Shown: positions 16,445 through 26,600 of the stretch, one piece after another
How positions within the stretch are numbered: the stretch's first letter is position 1
Layout of the letters: each line of letters opens with the position of its first letter
DNA from: Tessaracoccus rhinocerotis
GTDB lineage: Bacteria > Actinomycetota > Actinomycetes > Propionibacteriales > Propionibacteriaceae
DNA length: 64,000 bases
Direction: 5' to 3'
Assembly: GCF_007197885.1 (NCBI RefSeq)
Contig: NZ_VKKG01000006.1
Coordinates: 124,001-188,000 of the forward strand
Made by a program: the position numbers and the translations under genes
Notes under the pieces: generated by a model
Told to the model about the DNA's origin: nothing
The model's input: only the letters and a program-made list of their open reading frames with translations
Databases searched by the model: none

Positions 16445-16453
16445 TTGGCCGGG

Positions 16454-16591
16454 TCAGCCGGCCAGTTCGGTGCGACCCTTGCGACGCCGTGCGCTCAGGA
16501 TGGCGCGGCCGGCGCGGGTGCGCATGCGGAGACGGAAGCCGTGGGTGCGGCTGCGACGACGGTTGCTCGGCTGGAACGTGCGCTTGCTCAT
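16454..16591 (-). CDS. rpmH: 50S ribosomal protein L34
   Basis: A 45-residue, very basic protein: [19 protein letters not shown], then [20 protein letters not shown]. It is a structural protein of the large ribosomal subunit. GGGAG lies 7 nt before the ATG. It is transcribed away from dnaA and heads the rpmH-rnpA-yidD-yidC-khpB-rsmG chain. Confidence 0.96.
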   Translation of the reverse strand: MSKRTFQPSNRRRSRTHGFRLRMRTRAGRAILSARRRKGRTELAG

Positions 16592-16952
16592 GGGGCAAAC
16601 TCCCTGGTCTGTCTGTGTCGGAAATACTGCCCTCGCGGGCAGGGGAAGTGGCCACCGCGCGAAGACGGCGACTGGTCAACGATACGCTCAGAGTCCCTGT
16701 TTCCACAAACCAGAGGGGCAGGGTCGGAAAGCTAAGCAAATCACACGCATGTAAGTCCAATCGACACGCTGTGAAATCTCCGGAATTGTTGCGGAGTAGC
16801 GCCGAGACGGCTAGTTTCGTGAGCCTATGCACTGACTTATCCACAACGGGAGGGTCCCCGGCATCGCGAACGGGTGAGTTGTACCCTACTGTGGACAAGT
16901 GTGTGGAAAGAGTCGTCATTGGGTCCATGACCCCAAGTCAGAGAGGGGTTAG
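16592..16952. promoter_or_regulatory. rpmH-dnaA divergent control region with DnaA boxes
   Basis: This 361-bp gap holds no gene. It contains a perfect DnaA box TTATCCACA (16837-16845) and a reverse box, TGTGGACAA on the plus strand (16890-16898), about 55-115 bp before the dnaA GTG. TACCCT (16882-16887) is a candidate -10 overlapping the second box, which suggests that DnaA represses its own gene. AT content is higher than in the flanking genes around 16730-16800. Promoters for both rpmH and dnaA must lie here. Confidence 0.75.
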
Positions 16953-18332
16953 GTGAGTCAACCCACGCCGGCCCCGGACCTGACGGATCTGTGGAACGAA
17001 GTAGTCACCGCCGCGGACATGCCCACACGGGCCTGGCTGCGCCGCACGAAACCACTGGCCATGCACGGCAGCACACTGATGCTCGCAGTCGCCGACGAAA
17101 CCACCCGCGAGCGCGTCGAGACGAAACTCCGTACCGAGATCGAGCACAAGCTCAGCGACCACGCGGGCCAGGTCACTCACCTGGCGGTGATGATCGACCC
17201 GTCGCTGGTGATCGAGACCGAACCCGCCGTGGAGGAGCAGCCCGCGGAGGCAGCCCCGGCCGCACCCTCGCCGATCGCCAACGGCGGCACCCGCACGGCC
17301 AAGGGCGACGACAAGCTGAACCCGCGCTACACGTTCGAGTCCTTCGTCGCCGGATCGTCCAACCGGTTCGCCCACGCCGCCGCGGCCGCCGTCGCCGAAC
17401 AGCCCGGCAAGTCGTACAACCCGCTGATGATCTACGGACCCTCCGGGCTGGGCAAGACCCACCTGCTGCACGCCATCGGGCACTACGTCCGCAGCTACTA
17501 CGAGAACCTCCGGGTGCGCTACGTCTCCACCGAGGAACTCACCAACGACTTCATCAACGCAATCTCCGACAACCGGACCGCCGAGTTCCGCCGCGCCTAC
17601 CGCGACGTCGACATCCTGCTCGTCGACGACATCCAGTTCCTGGAGTCGAAGATCCAGACGCAGGAGGAGTTCTTCCACACGTTCAACACGCTTCACAACT
17701 CGCAGAAGCAGATCGTGATGACCTCTGACCGGCCACCGAAGCTCCTCGAGGCGCTGGAGCCGAGGCTGCGCTCGCGCTTCGAGTGGGGTCTGATGACCGA
17801 CATCCAGCCACCCGACCTCGAGACCCGCATCGCCATCCTGCGCAAGAAGGCGGCCTCGCAGCGACTGACCGCCGGCACGCAGGTGTTGGAATTCATCGCG
17901 TCGAAGATCACCACCAACATCCGCGAGCTCGAGGGTGCACTCACCCGGGTCGCCGCCCTGGCGAGCCTGAACCAGCAGGAGATCGACCTCACCCTTACCG
18001 AGGACGTGCTGCGCGACCTCATGCCGGACGGGGGAGAGGTCCGGGTGGACGCGGAGACGATCATGAACATGACCTCGCGCTACTTCAGCATCTCCATGGA
18101 CGACCTCACCGGCGCCAGCCGCGTCGCCACCATCGCCTCGGCCCGCCAGATCGCGATGTACCTGTGCCGCGAGCTGACGGACCTGTCCCTGCCGAAGATC
18201 GGCGCCAAGTTCGGCGGCCGCGACCACACCACGGTGCTCCACTCCGTCCGGAAGATCGACGGCAAGATGGGCGAGGACCGGGACCTGTTCAACCAGGTCA
18301 CCGAACTCACCAACCGCATCAAGCACGCCTGA
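16953..18332 (+). CDS. dnaA: Chromosomal replication initiator protein DnaA
   Basis: A 459-residue DnaA. Domain I is N-terminal (residues 1-85); domain II is a short Ala/Pro-rich linker (about 88-115) that starts after [12 protein letters not shown]. Domain III is the AAA+ core with Walker [12 protein letters not shown] (about 162-172), Walker [13 protein letters not shown] and sensor LRSRFEWGL. Domain IV carries the DNA-binding signature [15 protein letters not shown]. Domain II is far shorter than in Streptomyces. The GTG start follows AGAGGGG. It melts oriC by binding boxes that lie just downstream. Confidence 0.97.
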   Translation: MSQPTPAPDLTDLWNEVVTAADMPTRAWLRRTKPLAMHGSTLMLAVADETTRERVETKLRTEIEHKLSDHAGQVTHLAVMIDPSLVIETEPAVEEQPAEAAPAAPSPIANGGTRTAKGDDKLNPRYTFESFVAGSSNRFAHAAAAAVAEQPGKSYNPLMIYGPSGLGKTHLLHAIGHYVRSYYENLRVRYVSTEELTNDFINAISDNRTAEFRRAYRDVDILLVDDIQFLESKIQTQEEFFHTFNTLHNSQKQIVMTSDRPPKLLEALEPRLRSRFEWGLMTDIQPPDLETRIAILRKKAASQRLTAGTQVLEFIASKITTNIRELEGALTRVAALASLNQQEIDLTLTEDVLRDLMPDGGEVRVDAETIMNMTSRYFSISMDDLTGASRVATIASARQIAMYLCRELTDLSLPKIGAKFGGRDHTTVLHSVRKIDGKMGEDRDLFNQVTELTNRIKHA

Positions 18333-18351
18333 CGGGCCCCAGCAGCCCGCT

Positions 18352-18394
18352 GGTCGAGTAGCGCGCGACGAAGGAGCCGGCGCGTGTCGAGACC
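18352..18394. repeat. GTCGAGTAG-type palindromic repeat
   Basis: GGTCGAGTAGCGCGCGACGA at one end and GCGCGTGTCGAGACC at the other form a dispersed imperfect palindrome. Related copies occur at 18411-18446, 26851-26892, 26909-26969, 26980-27040 and 31536-31580. Confidence 0.75.
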
Positions 18395-18410
18395 AACCCC
18401 AGACGCACGG

Positions 18411-18446
18411 GGTCTCGACACGGTCGCTTCGCTCCCCACTCGACCA
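18411..18446. repeat. GTCGAGTAG-type repeat, opposite orientation
   Basis: GGTCTCGACACGGTCGCTTC through CCCACTCGACCA is an inverted, diverged copy of the 18352 element. A further half copy, GGTCGCGTGTCGAGACC, lies at 18461-18477. The cluster separates dnaA from the DnaA-box region. Confidence 0.7.
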
Positions 18447-18479
18447 ACGGTGTTCCCGCAGGTCGCGTGTCGAGACCAA

Positions 18480-18760
18480 AGCGCAGCAACCAGGGGGTCG
18501 GACTTGTGCACAACTGCTGGGGACAGCTGGGTACATCCATGTGGACGGATCCGGGGCCGAAGTTGTCCCCACAAATCCTCCCCGTGTAGTTCTGGGTTGT
18601 CCAGAGCCCGCTCCACACCCCAAAACTTGCAACTACAAGGGCTTATGGCGGTTGTCCACAGATTCCACAGCTGTTATGACTACAGCTGGAAATTACAAGT
18701 CTTCATCCCTTAAAAGTCAGACTCGCTCGAAACTGTGGATTCGGCGTTCCGCACCTCGCA
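18480..18760. other. oriC: Chromosomal origin of replication, oriC
   Basis: The non-coding stretch after dnaA has a cluster of DnaA boxes: a perfect TTGTCCACA (18652-18660), TTGTCCAGA (18597-18605), TTGTCCCCA (18563-18571), palindromic TTGTGCACAA (18504-18513), and reverse boxes TGTGGACGG (18540-18548) and TGGGGACAG (18518-18526). Several weaker CCACA matches lie up to 18742. The stretch from about 18685 to 18720 (AAATTACAAGTC, CCTTAAAAGTC) is the most AT-rich local segment and is the likely unwinding element. No gene is seen between 18333 and the ABC transporter start. Confidence 0.85.
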
Positions 18761-18814
18761 GCACAAGCATCCCAGCAGCCTGGACGCACAGCGGCCGCTG
18801 GTACCGTGACTGTC

Positions 18815-19792
18815 GTGACGATTGCTGCCCGGGCGACGGGGCTCACGAAGACCTACGGACAGGGGACCGCGAAGGTGGTCGCCCTGGATGCCGTCGACTT
18901 CGAGGTGGTCCAGGGCGAGTTCACCGCCATCATGGGTCCGTCCGGTTCGGGCAAGTCCACGCTCATGCACCTGCTCGCAGCACTGGACACACCGACGGGC
19001 GGCACGGTCCACATCGGCGACACCGACGTCGCATCGCTCAAGGACACGCCGCTCACCGAGCTGCGCCGAGACCGCATCGGATTCATCTTCCAGGCTTTCA
19101 ACCTCGTCCCCACGCTGACCGCCCGCGAGAACATCGTCCTTCCGCTGGCCATCGCCGGCAGGAAGGTGGACCAGGACTGGTTCGACCGCATCGTCGACGT
19201 CCTGGGCCTCGCCGACCGGCTGACCCACAAGCCGTCGGAGCTCTCCGGCGGCCAGCAGCAGCGCGTCGCCTGCGCCAGGGCGCTGATGAACCGGCCGGAC
19301 ATCGTCTTCGGCGACGAGCCCACCGGAAACCTCGACTCCACGTCGGCCTCCGAGGTCTTGTCATTCCTGCGCCGCAGCGTCGACGAGTTCGGCCAGACCG
19401 TGGTGATGGTCACCCATGACGCCCACGCCGCCAGCTACGCGGACCGTGCGGTCTTCCTCTCCGACGGTCGCATCGTCGACGAGATGCGCGGGGCCTCCCA
19501 GGAGGACCTGCTGCTGGCAATGTCGCGCATCTACCCGCGCCACGACGCCCAGGCGAGCAATGTCCAGGAGCCCCCAGAGGCACCGACTGCGACGGCGCAA
19601 CCCGGGGAAACCGCCACGACCGCCGCGTCGGAAGCGGGGGAGACCGGTGGCGACGTGGACGAGCAGCCGGAACCCCGCGGCCGGTTCGCCGCGGAGCTCT
19701 ACCGCGAGGGTGGCCCCGACCCGGAGTCCGACCCGGACCTTGAAGAGCCCACGATCGAGCAGAGCATGCCGCGTCGTGCCCTGATGGACTGA
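18815..19792 (+). CDS. ABC transporter ATP-binding protein (MacB/LolD type)
   Basis: A 325-residue ATPase with Walker A GPSGSGKST, Q-loop FQAFNLVPTLT, signature LSGGQQQRVACARAL, Walker B DIVFGDEPTGN and switch His in VTHDAHAA. The first 230 residues are a standard LolD/MacB-like domain; the last 80 form an acidic Glu/Pro-rich extension (about 240-325) that is unusual. It should pair with the FtsX-like permease 3 nt downstream to power export or envelope work. I prefer the GTG at 18815 because TACCGT (18802-18807) lies 7 nt before it; a GTG at 18806 overlaps that hexamer. The pair is inserted between oriC and dnaN. Confidence 0.9.
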   Translation: MTIAARATGLTKTYGQGTAKVVALDAVDFEVVQGEFTAIMGPSGSGKSTLMHLLAALDTPTGGTVHIGDTDVASLKDTPLTELRRDRIGFIFQAFNLVPTLTARENIVLPLAIAGRKVDQDWFDRIVDVLGLADRLTHKPSELSGGQQQRVACARALMNRPDIVFGDEPTGNLDSTSASEVLSFLRRSVDEFGQTVVMVTHDAHAASYADRAVFLSDGRIVDEMRGASQEDLLLAMSRIYPRHDAQASNVQEPPEAPTATAQPGETATTAASEAGETGGDVDEQPEPRGRFAAELYREGGPDPESDPDLEEPTIEQSMPRRALMD

Positions 19793-19795
19793 CAC

Positions 19796-22351
19796 GTGTT
19801 CACGGCCGCCTGGAAGTCCCTCATGGGACGCAAGATCCGACTGCTGATGAGTGCGTTCTCCATCGTGCTCGGGATCGCCTTCGTGTCCGGGTCCCTGATC
19901 TTCACCAACCTGCTGGGCAACAGCTTCGACCAGATCTTCAGCGGCTCGATCGCCGACGTGAACGTGTCCGCCAGCAGCGACGACGAGGCCGGCGGACCGG
20001 CGCAACCCGCGACGCCGACGACGGTGGACCCGGCGCTGGTCGAGGAGGTCTCCGGCGTCGACGGGGTGGCCGAGGCCACAGGAACCATCTCTTCGTACGC
20101 GGTGTATGCGCTGGACCGGGACGGCAAGGTACTCGCGTTCGGGGGCGCACCGGGCATCGGCCAGAACTTCTTCACCACCCCGGCGGCCGGCGGAGAGCCC
20201 GGGATGACGGTGCTCGAGGGGGAGGCGCCGCAGGCCGACGACGAGCTCGCGATCGACCCGACCACCCTCGGCCGCGGCGGCTACGCCGTCGGTGACGAGC
20301 TCGATGTCGCAACCCCGTTCGACGGTGTGCGCACGTACACGATCTCGGGTACCGCCACCTTCGGCGGCGGGGGCAGCGCGGGTGCCAGCTACCTGTTCTT
20401 CACCACCGCCGAGTCCCAGGAACTGTTCACCGACGGCGCCGACGTCTTCACCGGAGTCTGGGTGGCCGCGGAGCCGGGCGCCGACGTCGATGCGGTCAAC
20501 GCGGAGATCGCCGAGCTGCTGCCCAGCGGACTGCAGGCGGTCACCGGCGAGGACATGGCCGCGGACCTGGAGGAGCAGCTCGGCGTCGGCCTGTCGTTCG
20601 TCAACACGTTCCTGCTCGTGTTCGCCGCCATCGCGCTGCTGGTGGCCTCGCTGCTGATCCTCAACACGTTCTCGATCCTCGTGGCCCAGCGCAGCCGGGA
20701 GCTCGCACTCTTCCGGGCACTCGGCGCGAGGCGCACGCAGGTGCGCAACTCAGTGCTGTTCGAGGCCGGGGTGATCGGCCTGATCGGCGCCACGCTGGGG
20801 ATCCTCGCCGGATGGCTGCTGTGCTGGGGGATCGCCGCCGGCATGGGCGCCATCGGCATCGACCTGGGATCCGGCCCCCCGGAACTCACCCTCACCGCCG
20901 TCGTCGCGTCGTACTCCGTCGCACTCGTCATCACCCTGGTAGCCGCATGGATGCCGGCGCGGAAGGCTTCGGCCACCCGCCCGGTGGAGGCCATGACTGC
21001 CGCCGCCTCCAGCGGTCCCGAGACCATCGGCGTCTCGATCATGGCCGGCTTCGGCGCGCTCCAGCTGGGCGTGGCCGCCATCGTCTGCGGCGTCTGGCTG
21101 GCGGTGCCGCAGCCGCTGGTCTGGGTCGGCATCGGCTGCGCCCTGGTCCTGATCGGGCTGGTGCTGGCCGCCGCCGTGGTCGGGCGTCCCGCGATCTGGC
21201 TGTTCGGCAGGCTCTACCGCGCCGTGTTCGGTGAGGTCGGCAAGATGGCCGAGCTCAACTCCCTGCGCCAGCCGCGCCGCACCGCGGCCACTGCAGCCAC
21301 CCTGATGATCGGGCTGGCGCTGGTCAGCACCGTCGCCATCCTCGCCAGCTCCACCACCAGTTCACTGCGCGCCGGCCTGACCGAGCAACAACGCGGCGAC
21401 TTCCTGGTCAACCCGGTGAACTTCATGCCGTTCGACGCCGCGGTCGCCGACGACGCCGCCGAGATCGACGGCGTCGCCGCGGTCTGGAGCTTCTCCCGGA
21501 CCGCCTCGCAGCTCGACGGCGAGCGGATCCTCGTCGTCGGCACCAGCCCCGAGGGCCTCACCGACGGCACCGCCACCGAGGTCCTCGCCGGACACCTCAA
21601 TGCCGAAGACAACTCGGTGCTGCTGAGCCACGAGGCCTCCCAGGAGTTCGACCTCCCGATGGGCAAGACCTTTACCCTGCCCACGATCACCGGCGACACG
21701 GTGGAGCTGCTGGTCGCCGGCATCTACGACGGCGACACCACCGGCGCCCTGTTCTCCCACCTGATCGTCAACCCGGACACCTACGCACAGCTCGGCGACG
21801 CCCGCACCGTGGACCAGATCAAGGTCGCCCTCGAGGACGACGCCGACGCCGAGGCCGTGCGTCGGGCGCTCGAGGACGCCACGTCGGAGCTGCCCACCGT
21901 CGTGGTCACCGACAACGAGGAGTACGCCGACACCCTGGTCGGCCAGTTCGACCAGGCCATCGGCGTCATCTACGCCCTCCTCGCCCTGGCCATCGTCATC
22001 TCCGTGCTGGGGATCGTGAACACCCTGGGCCTGTCCATCCACGAGCGGACCCGGGAGATCGGGTTGTTGCGCGCGGTCGGCATGACCCGGCCGCAGCTGC
22101 GTCGCCTGGTCACGCTGGAGAGCGTCATCGTCGCGGTCCTCGGCTCGGTCCTGGGACTGGTGCTGGGGATCATCTTCGGTGCCGTGCTCGTGGAGCTCCT
22201 GAAGGACTCGGGCATCACCCGACTCGTCATCCCGTGGGGCCAGTTGGCGGTGTTCCTCGTACTGTCGGGCGTGTTCGGCGTCATCGCCGCCATCGGTCCG
22301 GCCCGCCGCGCCACCCGGATGAACGTGCTCGAGGCGATCGCCGAGGAGTGA
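19796..22351 (+). CDS. FtsX-like ABC transporter permease
   Basis: An 851-residue permease with two FtsX repeats. The first has an N-terminal helix (MGRKIRLLMSAFSIVLGIAF), a MacB-like periplasmic domain (about 45-255) and three helices with LFRALGARRTQVR. The second starts near 500 (TAATLMIGLALVSTVAILAS), has a second extracellular domain and ends with helices bearing LLRAVGMTRPQLRRLV and RRATRMNVLEAIAEE. This is the layout of single-chain exporters for lipids, lipoproteins or peptides in Gram-positives; the substrate is unknown. The GTG start is 3 nt after the ATPase stop. Confidence 0.92.
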   Translation: MFTAAWKSLMGRKIRLLMSAFSIVLGIAFVSGSLIFTNLLGNSFDQIFSGSIADVNVSASSDDEAGGPAQPATPTTVDPALVEEVSGVDGVAEATGTISSYAVYALDRDGKVLAFGGAPGIGQNFFTTPAAGGEPGMTVLEGEAPQADDELAIDPTTLGRGGYAVGDELDVATPFDGVRTYTISGTATFGGGGSAGASYLFFTTAESQELFTDGADVFTGVWVAAEPGADVDAVNAEIAELLPSGLQAVTGEDMAADLEEQLGVGLSFVNTFLLVFAAIALLVASLLILNTFSILVAQRSRELALFRALGARRTQVRNSVLFEAGVIGLIGATLGILAGWLLCWGIAAGMGAIGIDLGSGPPELTLTAVVASYSVALVITLVAAWMPARKASATRPVEAMTAAASSGPETIGVSIMAGFGALQLGVAAIVCGVWLAVPQPLVWVGIGCALVLIGLVLAAAVVGRPAIWLFGRLYRAVFGEVGKMAELNSLRQPRRTAATAATLMIGLALVSTVAILASSTTSSLRAGLTEQQRGDFLVNPVNFMPFDAAVADDAAEIDGVAAVWSFSRTASQLDGERILVVGTSPEGLTDGTATEVLAGHLNAEDNSVLLSHEASQEFDLPMGKTFTLPTITGDTVELLVAGIYDGDTTGALFSHLIVNPDTYAQLGDARTVDQIKVALEDDADAEAVRRALEDATSELPTVVVTDNEEYADTLVGQFDQAIGVIYALLALAIVISVLGIVNTLGLSIHERTREIGLLRAVGMTRPQLRRLVTLESVIVAVLGSVLGLVLGIIFGAVLVELLKDSGITRLVIPWGQLAVFLVLSGVFGVIAAIGPARRATRMNVLEAIAEE

Positions 22352-22388
22352 GCTTCCACCCGGACAGCGGGCACGACCGGTCAGCCGG

Positions 22389-22424
22389 TATGCTGGCCGC
22401 GAACCGGCCCGACACAGGTGTCGG
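22389..22424 (+). promoter_or_regulatory. dnaN promoter -10 and leader hairpin
   Basis: TATGCT (22389-22394) is a good -10 giving a leader of about 60 nt. Within it CCGACACAGGTGTCGG (22409-22424) can fold as a short hairpin about 37 nt before the dnaN start. The separation from dnaA means dnaN needs this own promoter. Confidence 0.5.
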
Positions 22425-22461
22425 CAGACCGACCCAGATCGAGACCAACTAGGGGTTTGAC

Positions 22462-23622
22462 GTGAAGATCCGAGTGGAGCGCGACGCGCTGGCAGATGCA
22501 GTTGCATGGGTGGCCCGGAGCCTCCCCAACCGCCCCACCGCACCGATCCTCGCGGGACTCCTGATCGAGGCCGAGGGTGACAACGTCACCCTTTCCAGCT
22601 TCGACTCCACCACCTCGGCCAAGGTCACCATGCCCGGTGACGTCAGTGACGAGGGTACTTCCCTGGTCTCCGGCCGACTGCTCGCCGAGATCGCCCGCTC
22701 GCTTCCGAACAAGCCCGTCGAGATGGTTGCCGACCACTCCAAGGTGGAACTGACCTGCGGCTCCGCCCGCTTCACCCTCCAGACACTCCCCGTCGAGGAG
22801 TACCCGAGCCTGCCCGAGATGCCCACGCAGACCGGCGTGGTCGACGCCGGCGTCTTCGAGAAGGCCGTCTCCCAGGTGGTCGTCGCCGCCGGCCGCGACG
22901 AGCTGCTGAACGTCTTCACCGGCGTCCGCGTCGAGATCGACGGGGACCAGCTGTCGCTGCTGGCCACCGACCGCTACCGGATGGCGCTCAAGGAGCTGAC
23001 CTGGAAGCCGTCGTCGCCCTCGGTCGAGGGTGCCGTCCTGGTGCCCGGCCGCGTGCTCGCCGACACCGCCAAGTCCCTCACCTCCGGCGAGACCGTCACC
23101 GTCTCGCTGTCCACCACCGAGTCCGAGGGCGAGGGCCTGGCCGGGTTCATCGGAGAGGGCGCCAAGGGCAGCCGCGAGGCAACCACCCGACTGCTGAACC
23201 AGGCCTTCCCGAAGGTCCGCCACCTGATGGACGTCGACGCCACCGTCACCGTCCGCATCTCCACCGCAGACCTGCTGTCCGCGGTCAAGCGCGTCTCCCT
23301 GGTTGCCGAGCGCAACACCCCGCTGCGGATGATCATCAACGAGGACAACGTCGCGCTCGAGGCCGCCACCGGAGACCAGGCGCAGGCCTCCGAGGCGATC
23401 AGCGCCGAGGTCGAGGTCACCACCGACGAGCAGAGCATCACCGCCGCCGGCTTCAACCCCCAGTACCTGCTGGACGCCCTGAACTCGATCGACGCACCGT
23501 TCGCGCACTTCTCGTTCACCGCGCCCGGCAAGCCGTGCCTGATCACCGGACTGGCGAGCATCGACGGCGACCAGCTGCTCGACTACCGCCACGTCATCAT
23601 GCTGATGCGACTGCCCAACTGA
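22462..23622 (+). CDS. dnaN: DNA polymerase III sliding clamp, beta subunit
   Basis: A 386-residue beta clamp. It begins MKIRVERDALADAVAWVARS and ends with the conserved VIMLMRLPN (normally YxxMPxRL); three clamp domains are recognisable, with SGRLLAEIARSLPNKPVE, DRYRMALKEL and the third domain FNPQYLLDALN. It encircles DNA and tethers polymerase and repair proteins. Start ATG at 22462 follows GGGG about 7 nt upstream. In most actinobacteria it directly follows dnaA; here 4.1 kb separate them. Confidence 0.96.
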   Translation: MKIRVERDALADAVAWVARSLPNRPTAPILAGLLIEAEGDNVTLSSFDSTTSAKVTMPGDVSDEGTSLVSGRLLAEIARSLPNKPVEMVADHSKVELTCGSARFTLQTLPVEEYPSLPEMPTQTGVVDAGVFEKAVSQVVVAAGRDELLNVFTGVRVEIDGDQLSLLATDRYRMALKELTWKPSSPSVEGAVLVPGRVLADTAKSLTSGETVTVSLSTTESEGEGLAGFIGEGAKGSREATTRLLNQAFPKVRHLMDVDATVTVRISTADLLSAVKRVSLVAERNTPLRMIINEDNVALEAATGDQAQASEAISAEVEVTTDEQSITAAGFNPQYLLDALNSIDAPFAHFSFTAPGKPCLITGLASIDGDQLLDYRHVIMLMRLPN

Positions 23623-23665
23623 TCCCGGTCCAGCACTTGCGCCCCCCACTACGATCGTGGGGAGG

Positions 23666-26600
23666 ATGACCAACTTTCCGGACTGGGTGCTCACACCCAC
23701 TGAGGCTGAACTCACCCGATACTTCGGGGGGCCCACGCTCGCGCGTGGTGAGGCGTATGCGCGCGAGTCCCGCGTCGGCAGCGTCCAGGCGTCCGCGAAG
23801 ATGGTCACGGCGCAGGTCAGGGGATCCGGCTACCACGTCTACCGCACGACGCTGGTGACCAGCGGCCCTCGCATCACGACCGTGTGCAGCTGCCCGGTGA
23901 AGCAGGCCTGCAAGCACGGCGCAGCTCTGGTCACCCACGCCCGCAACACCCTCAGGGCCGGCCAGACCCCGTTCTGGCAGCGCGCCTTCGACCTGGTGCT
24001 CACCGGCACCGGCGCCCTGGGGGGCGGCGTGAAACTCGCGCTGCAGATCGACGACGACGCCCACGGCCCGGGACTGACGCCGCTGCGCTGGGGCAAGACC
24101 GAACGCTGGGTCAAGAGCGGAGCGGGCTGGTACGAGATCCGCCACGCGCCCGAGTTCGACCCGGCGCAGGCCGAGGTCTTCAACAACCTCGCGGCCGCGC
24201 ACCCCCGAGAGTGGTTCACCGGCAACCGCCTCCGCCTCCACGACTTCAACTCCGACGTCTGGCGAGTGCTGCGCAGCGCCGTCGCCGCCGGCATCCCACT
24301 GCTGCCCTCGCAGGAGCGCAACGAACCGGGCCCCACCCCACGCATCCTGGAGGAGGCCGCCCACGCCGCGATGACCATCGGGAAGGGACCGGAGGGACTG
24401 GTGGCCTCGCCGACGGTGCTGGTGGAGGGCGAGAAGGTCCCGGTCACCGCACGCGAACTGGTCGGCATGCCCACCCACGGCATCTGTCTGCGCACCGGCG
24501 ACGAACTCGTCCTCGGCCCGCTCAGCCGGCCGCTGTCCGACGTCGAGCAGAGCCTCTTCATGGCCGGCCGCGTCACCATCCCCGCCAAAGACACCGCGCT
24601 GTTCGCCGGCGGCTACCTGCCGCGGCTCAGGAACCGGTTCGACGTCGACGTCGAACCCGGGGTGGTGCTGCCCGAGGTGGAGCCGCCGGTCCTCGTCCTC
24701 GTGGTCACCTTCGACGGCCACCGAGCCCAGCTCGAGTGGGGCTTCCGCTACCGCTTCGGGGACCAGGTCCACGACGTCGCCGTCCAGCCCGCCCCGGCGG
24801 ACCCACCCGTGCGCAACCCCGAGGCGGAGCGCGCGCTCGTCGAGTCCCTGCCCGCCGGACCGTGGCGACGCACCCACCACACCGGCCGCTCGATCCTCAC
24901 CGACGCCCACCTGCACGGCATCTGGATGATCCGCTTCACCACCGACGTGCTCCCCGAGCTCCAGGCCCGCGACGACGTCGAGGTGGTGCTCAACGAGGAG
25001 GCACCCGAGTTCCGGCGCGCCGACGAGGCACCCACCATCCAGCTCGACGTGGAGGAGTCCCGCCAGGGCGACTGGTTCGACCTCGAGGTGGAGATCACCG
25101 TCGGTGAGGAGAAGGTCCCGTTCGCGCCCCTGCTCAGCGCCCTCGCCGCCGGTCAGGACCACATCATCCTCGACAGCGGCACCTGGTTCCCGCTCGACGT
25201 GCCGGAGCTGGAGCAGCTCCGCAGGCTGGTGGAGGAGGCCCGGGTCCTCGTCGACCACGACGGCAACACCTTCCACCTGCGTCCCGAGCACGCCGGCCTC
25301 TGGCAGGAGCTGGTGGAGCTCGGGGTGGTGCGGCAGCAGTCCGACGCGTGGCGCGACGTCGTCGGCACCCTCCTGGACCACACCGACCTTGCCGATGAGG
25401 AACCACCTGCTGGCCTGCGTGCGACGCTGCGGCCCTACCAGCAGGAGGGCTACGCGTGGCTGCGGTTCCTGTGGCGCACCCGGTTGGGTGGCATCCTCGC
25501 CGACGAGATGGGTCTCGGCAAGACCATCCAGTCCCTGGCCATGGCGCAGGCGGCGCACGAGGCCGGTGAGTTGGAGCGGCCGATGTTGGTGGTGGCTCCG
25601 ACGTCGGTGATCGGAACCTGGCAGTCGGAGGCGGCGAAGTTCGCGCCCGACCTGCGGGTGGTGGCCATCTCCGAGACCGGGAAGCGCCGCGGCCACGGTC
25701 TGGCCGACGCCGTGGCGCAGGCCGACATCGTGCTCACCTCCTACACGCTGCTGCGGCTGGAGGCCGACGAGTACACCGACATCGCCTGGTCCGCCGTCCT
25801 CCTCGACGAGGCCCAGTTCGTCAAGAATCCTTCGGCGAAGGTCTACCAGGCCGTCCGCAAGCTGAAGGCGCGGGTGAAGGTGGCGCTGACGGGCACACCG
25901 CTGGAGAACAACCTGATGGACCTGTGGTCGCTGCTGTCCATCACCGCCCCCGGACTCTTCCCGGACCCCAAGGCGTTCACCGAGCTCTACCGCAAGCCCA
26001 TCGAGGCGGGCGACGCCGACGCCCTGGCCGCGCTGCACCGTCGCATCCGACCCCTGATCCTGCGTCGCACGAAGGCCGCCGTGGCCAAGGAGCTGCCGGA
26101 GAAGCAGGAGCAGGTGGTCTCGGTGCCCCTGTCCCCGGCACACCGCAAGCTCTACGACCGACACCTCACCCGCGAGCGGCAGAAGGTCCTCGGCCTGGTG
26201 GGCGACCTGAACAAGAACCGCATCACCATCCTGCGGTCGCTGACGCTCCTGCGGCAGCTGAGCCTCGCGCCGTCGCTGGTGGACGACACCTACCCGGACT
26301 CCTCGGCCAAGATCGACGCGCTCCTCGAGCACCTCGAGGAGCTGACCGCAGCCGGGCACCGCGCGCTGGTGTTCAGCCAGTTCACCGGCTTCCTCGCGAT
26401 CGTCAAGGACCGACTCACCGCCGCCGGGATCCGGTTCGAGTACCTGGACGGCCGCACCCGGGACCGCGCCCAGCGGATCGAGGACTTCCGCACCGGCGAC
26501 GCACCCGTGTTCCTCATCAGTCTGAAGGCCGGCGGCTTCGGGCTGACCCTCACGGAGGCCGACTACGTGTTCATTCTCGATCCCTGGTGGAACCCCGCCG

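Noticed and set aside
16407-16928. A 173-codon minus-strand frame covering rpmH and the dnaA promoter
   Set aside because: It runs out of frame with the obvious rpmH gene and crosses DnaA boxes; no family features.
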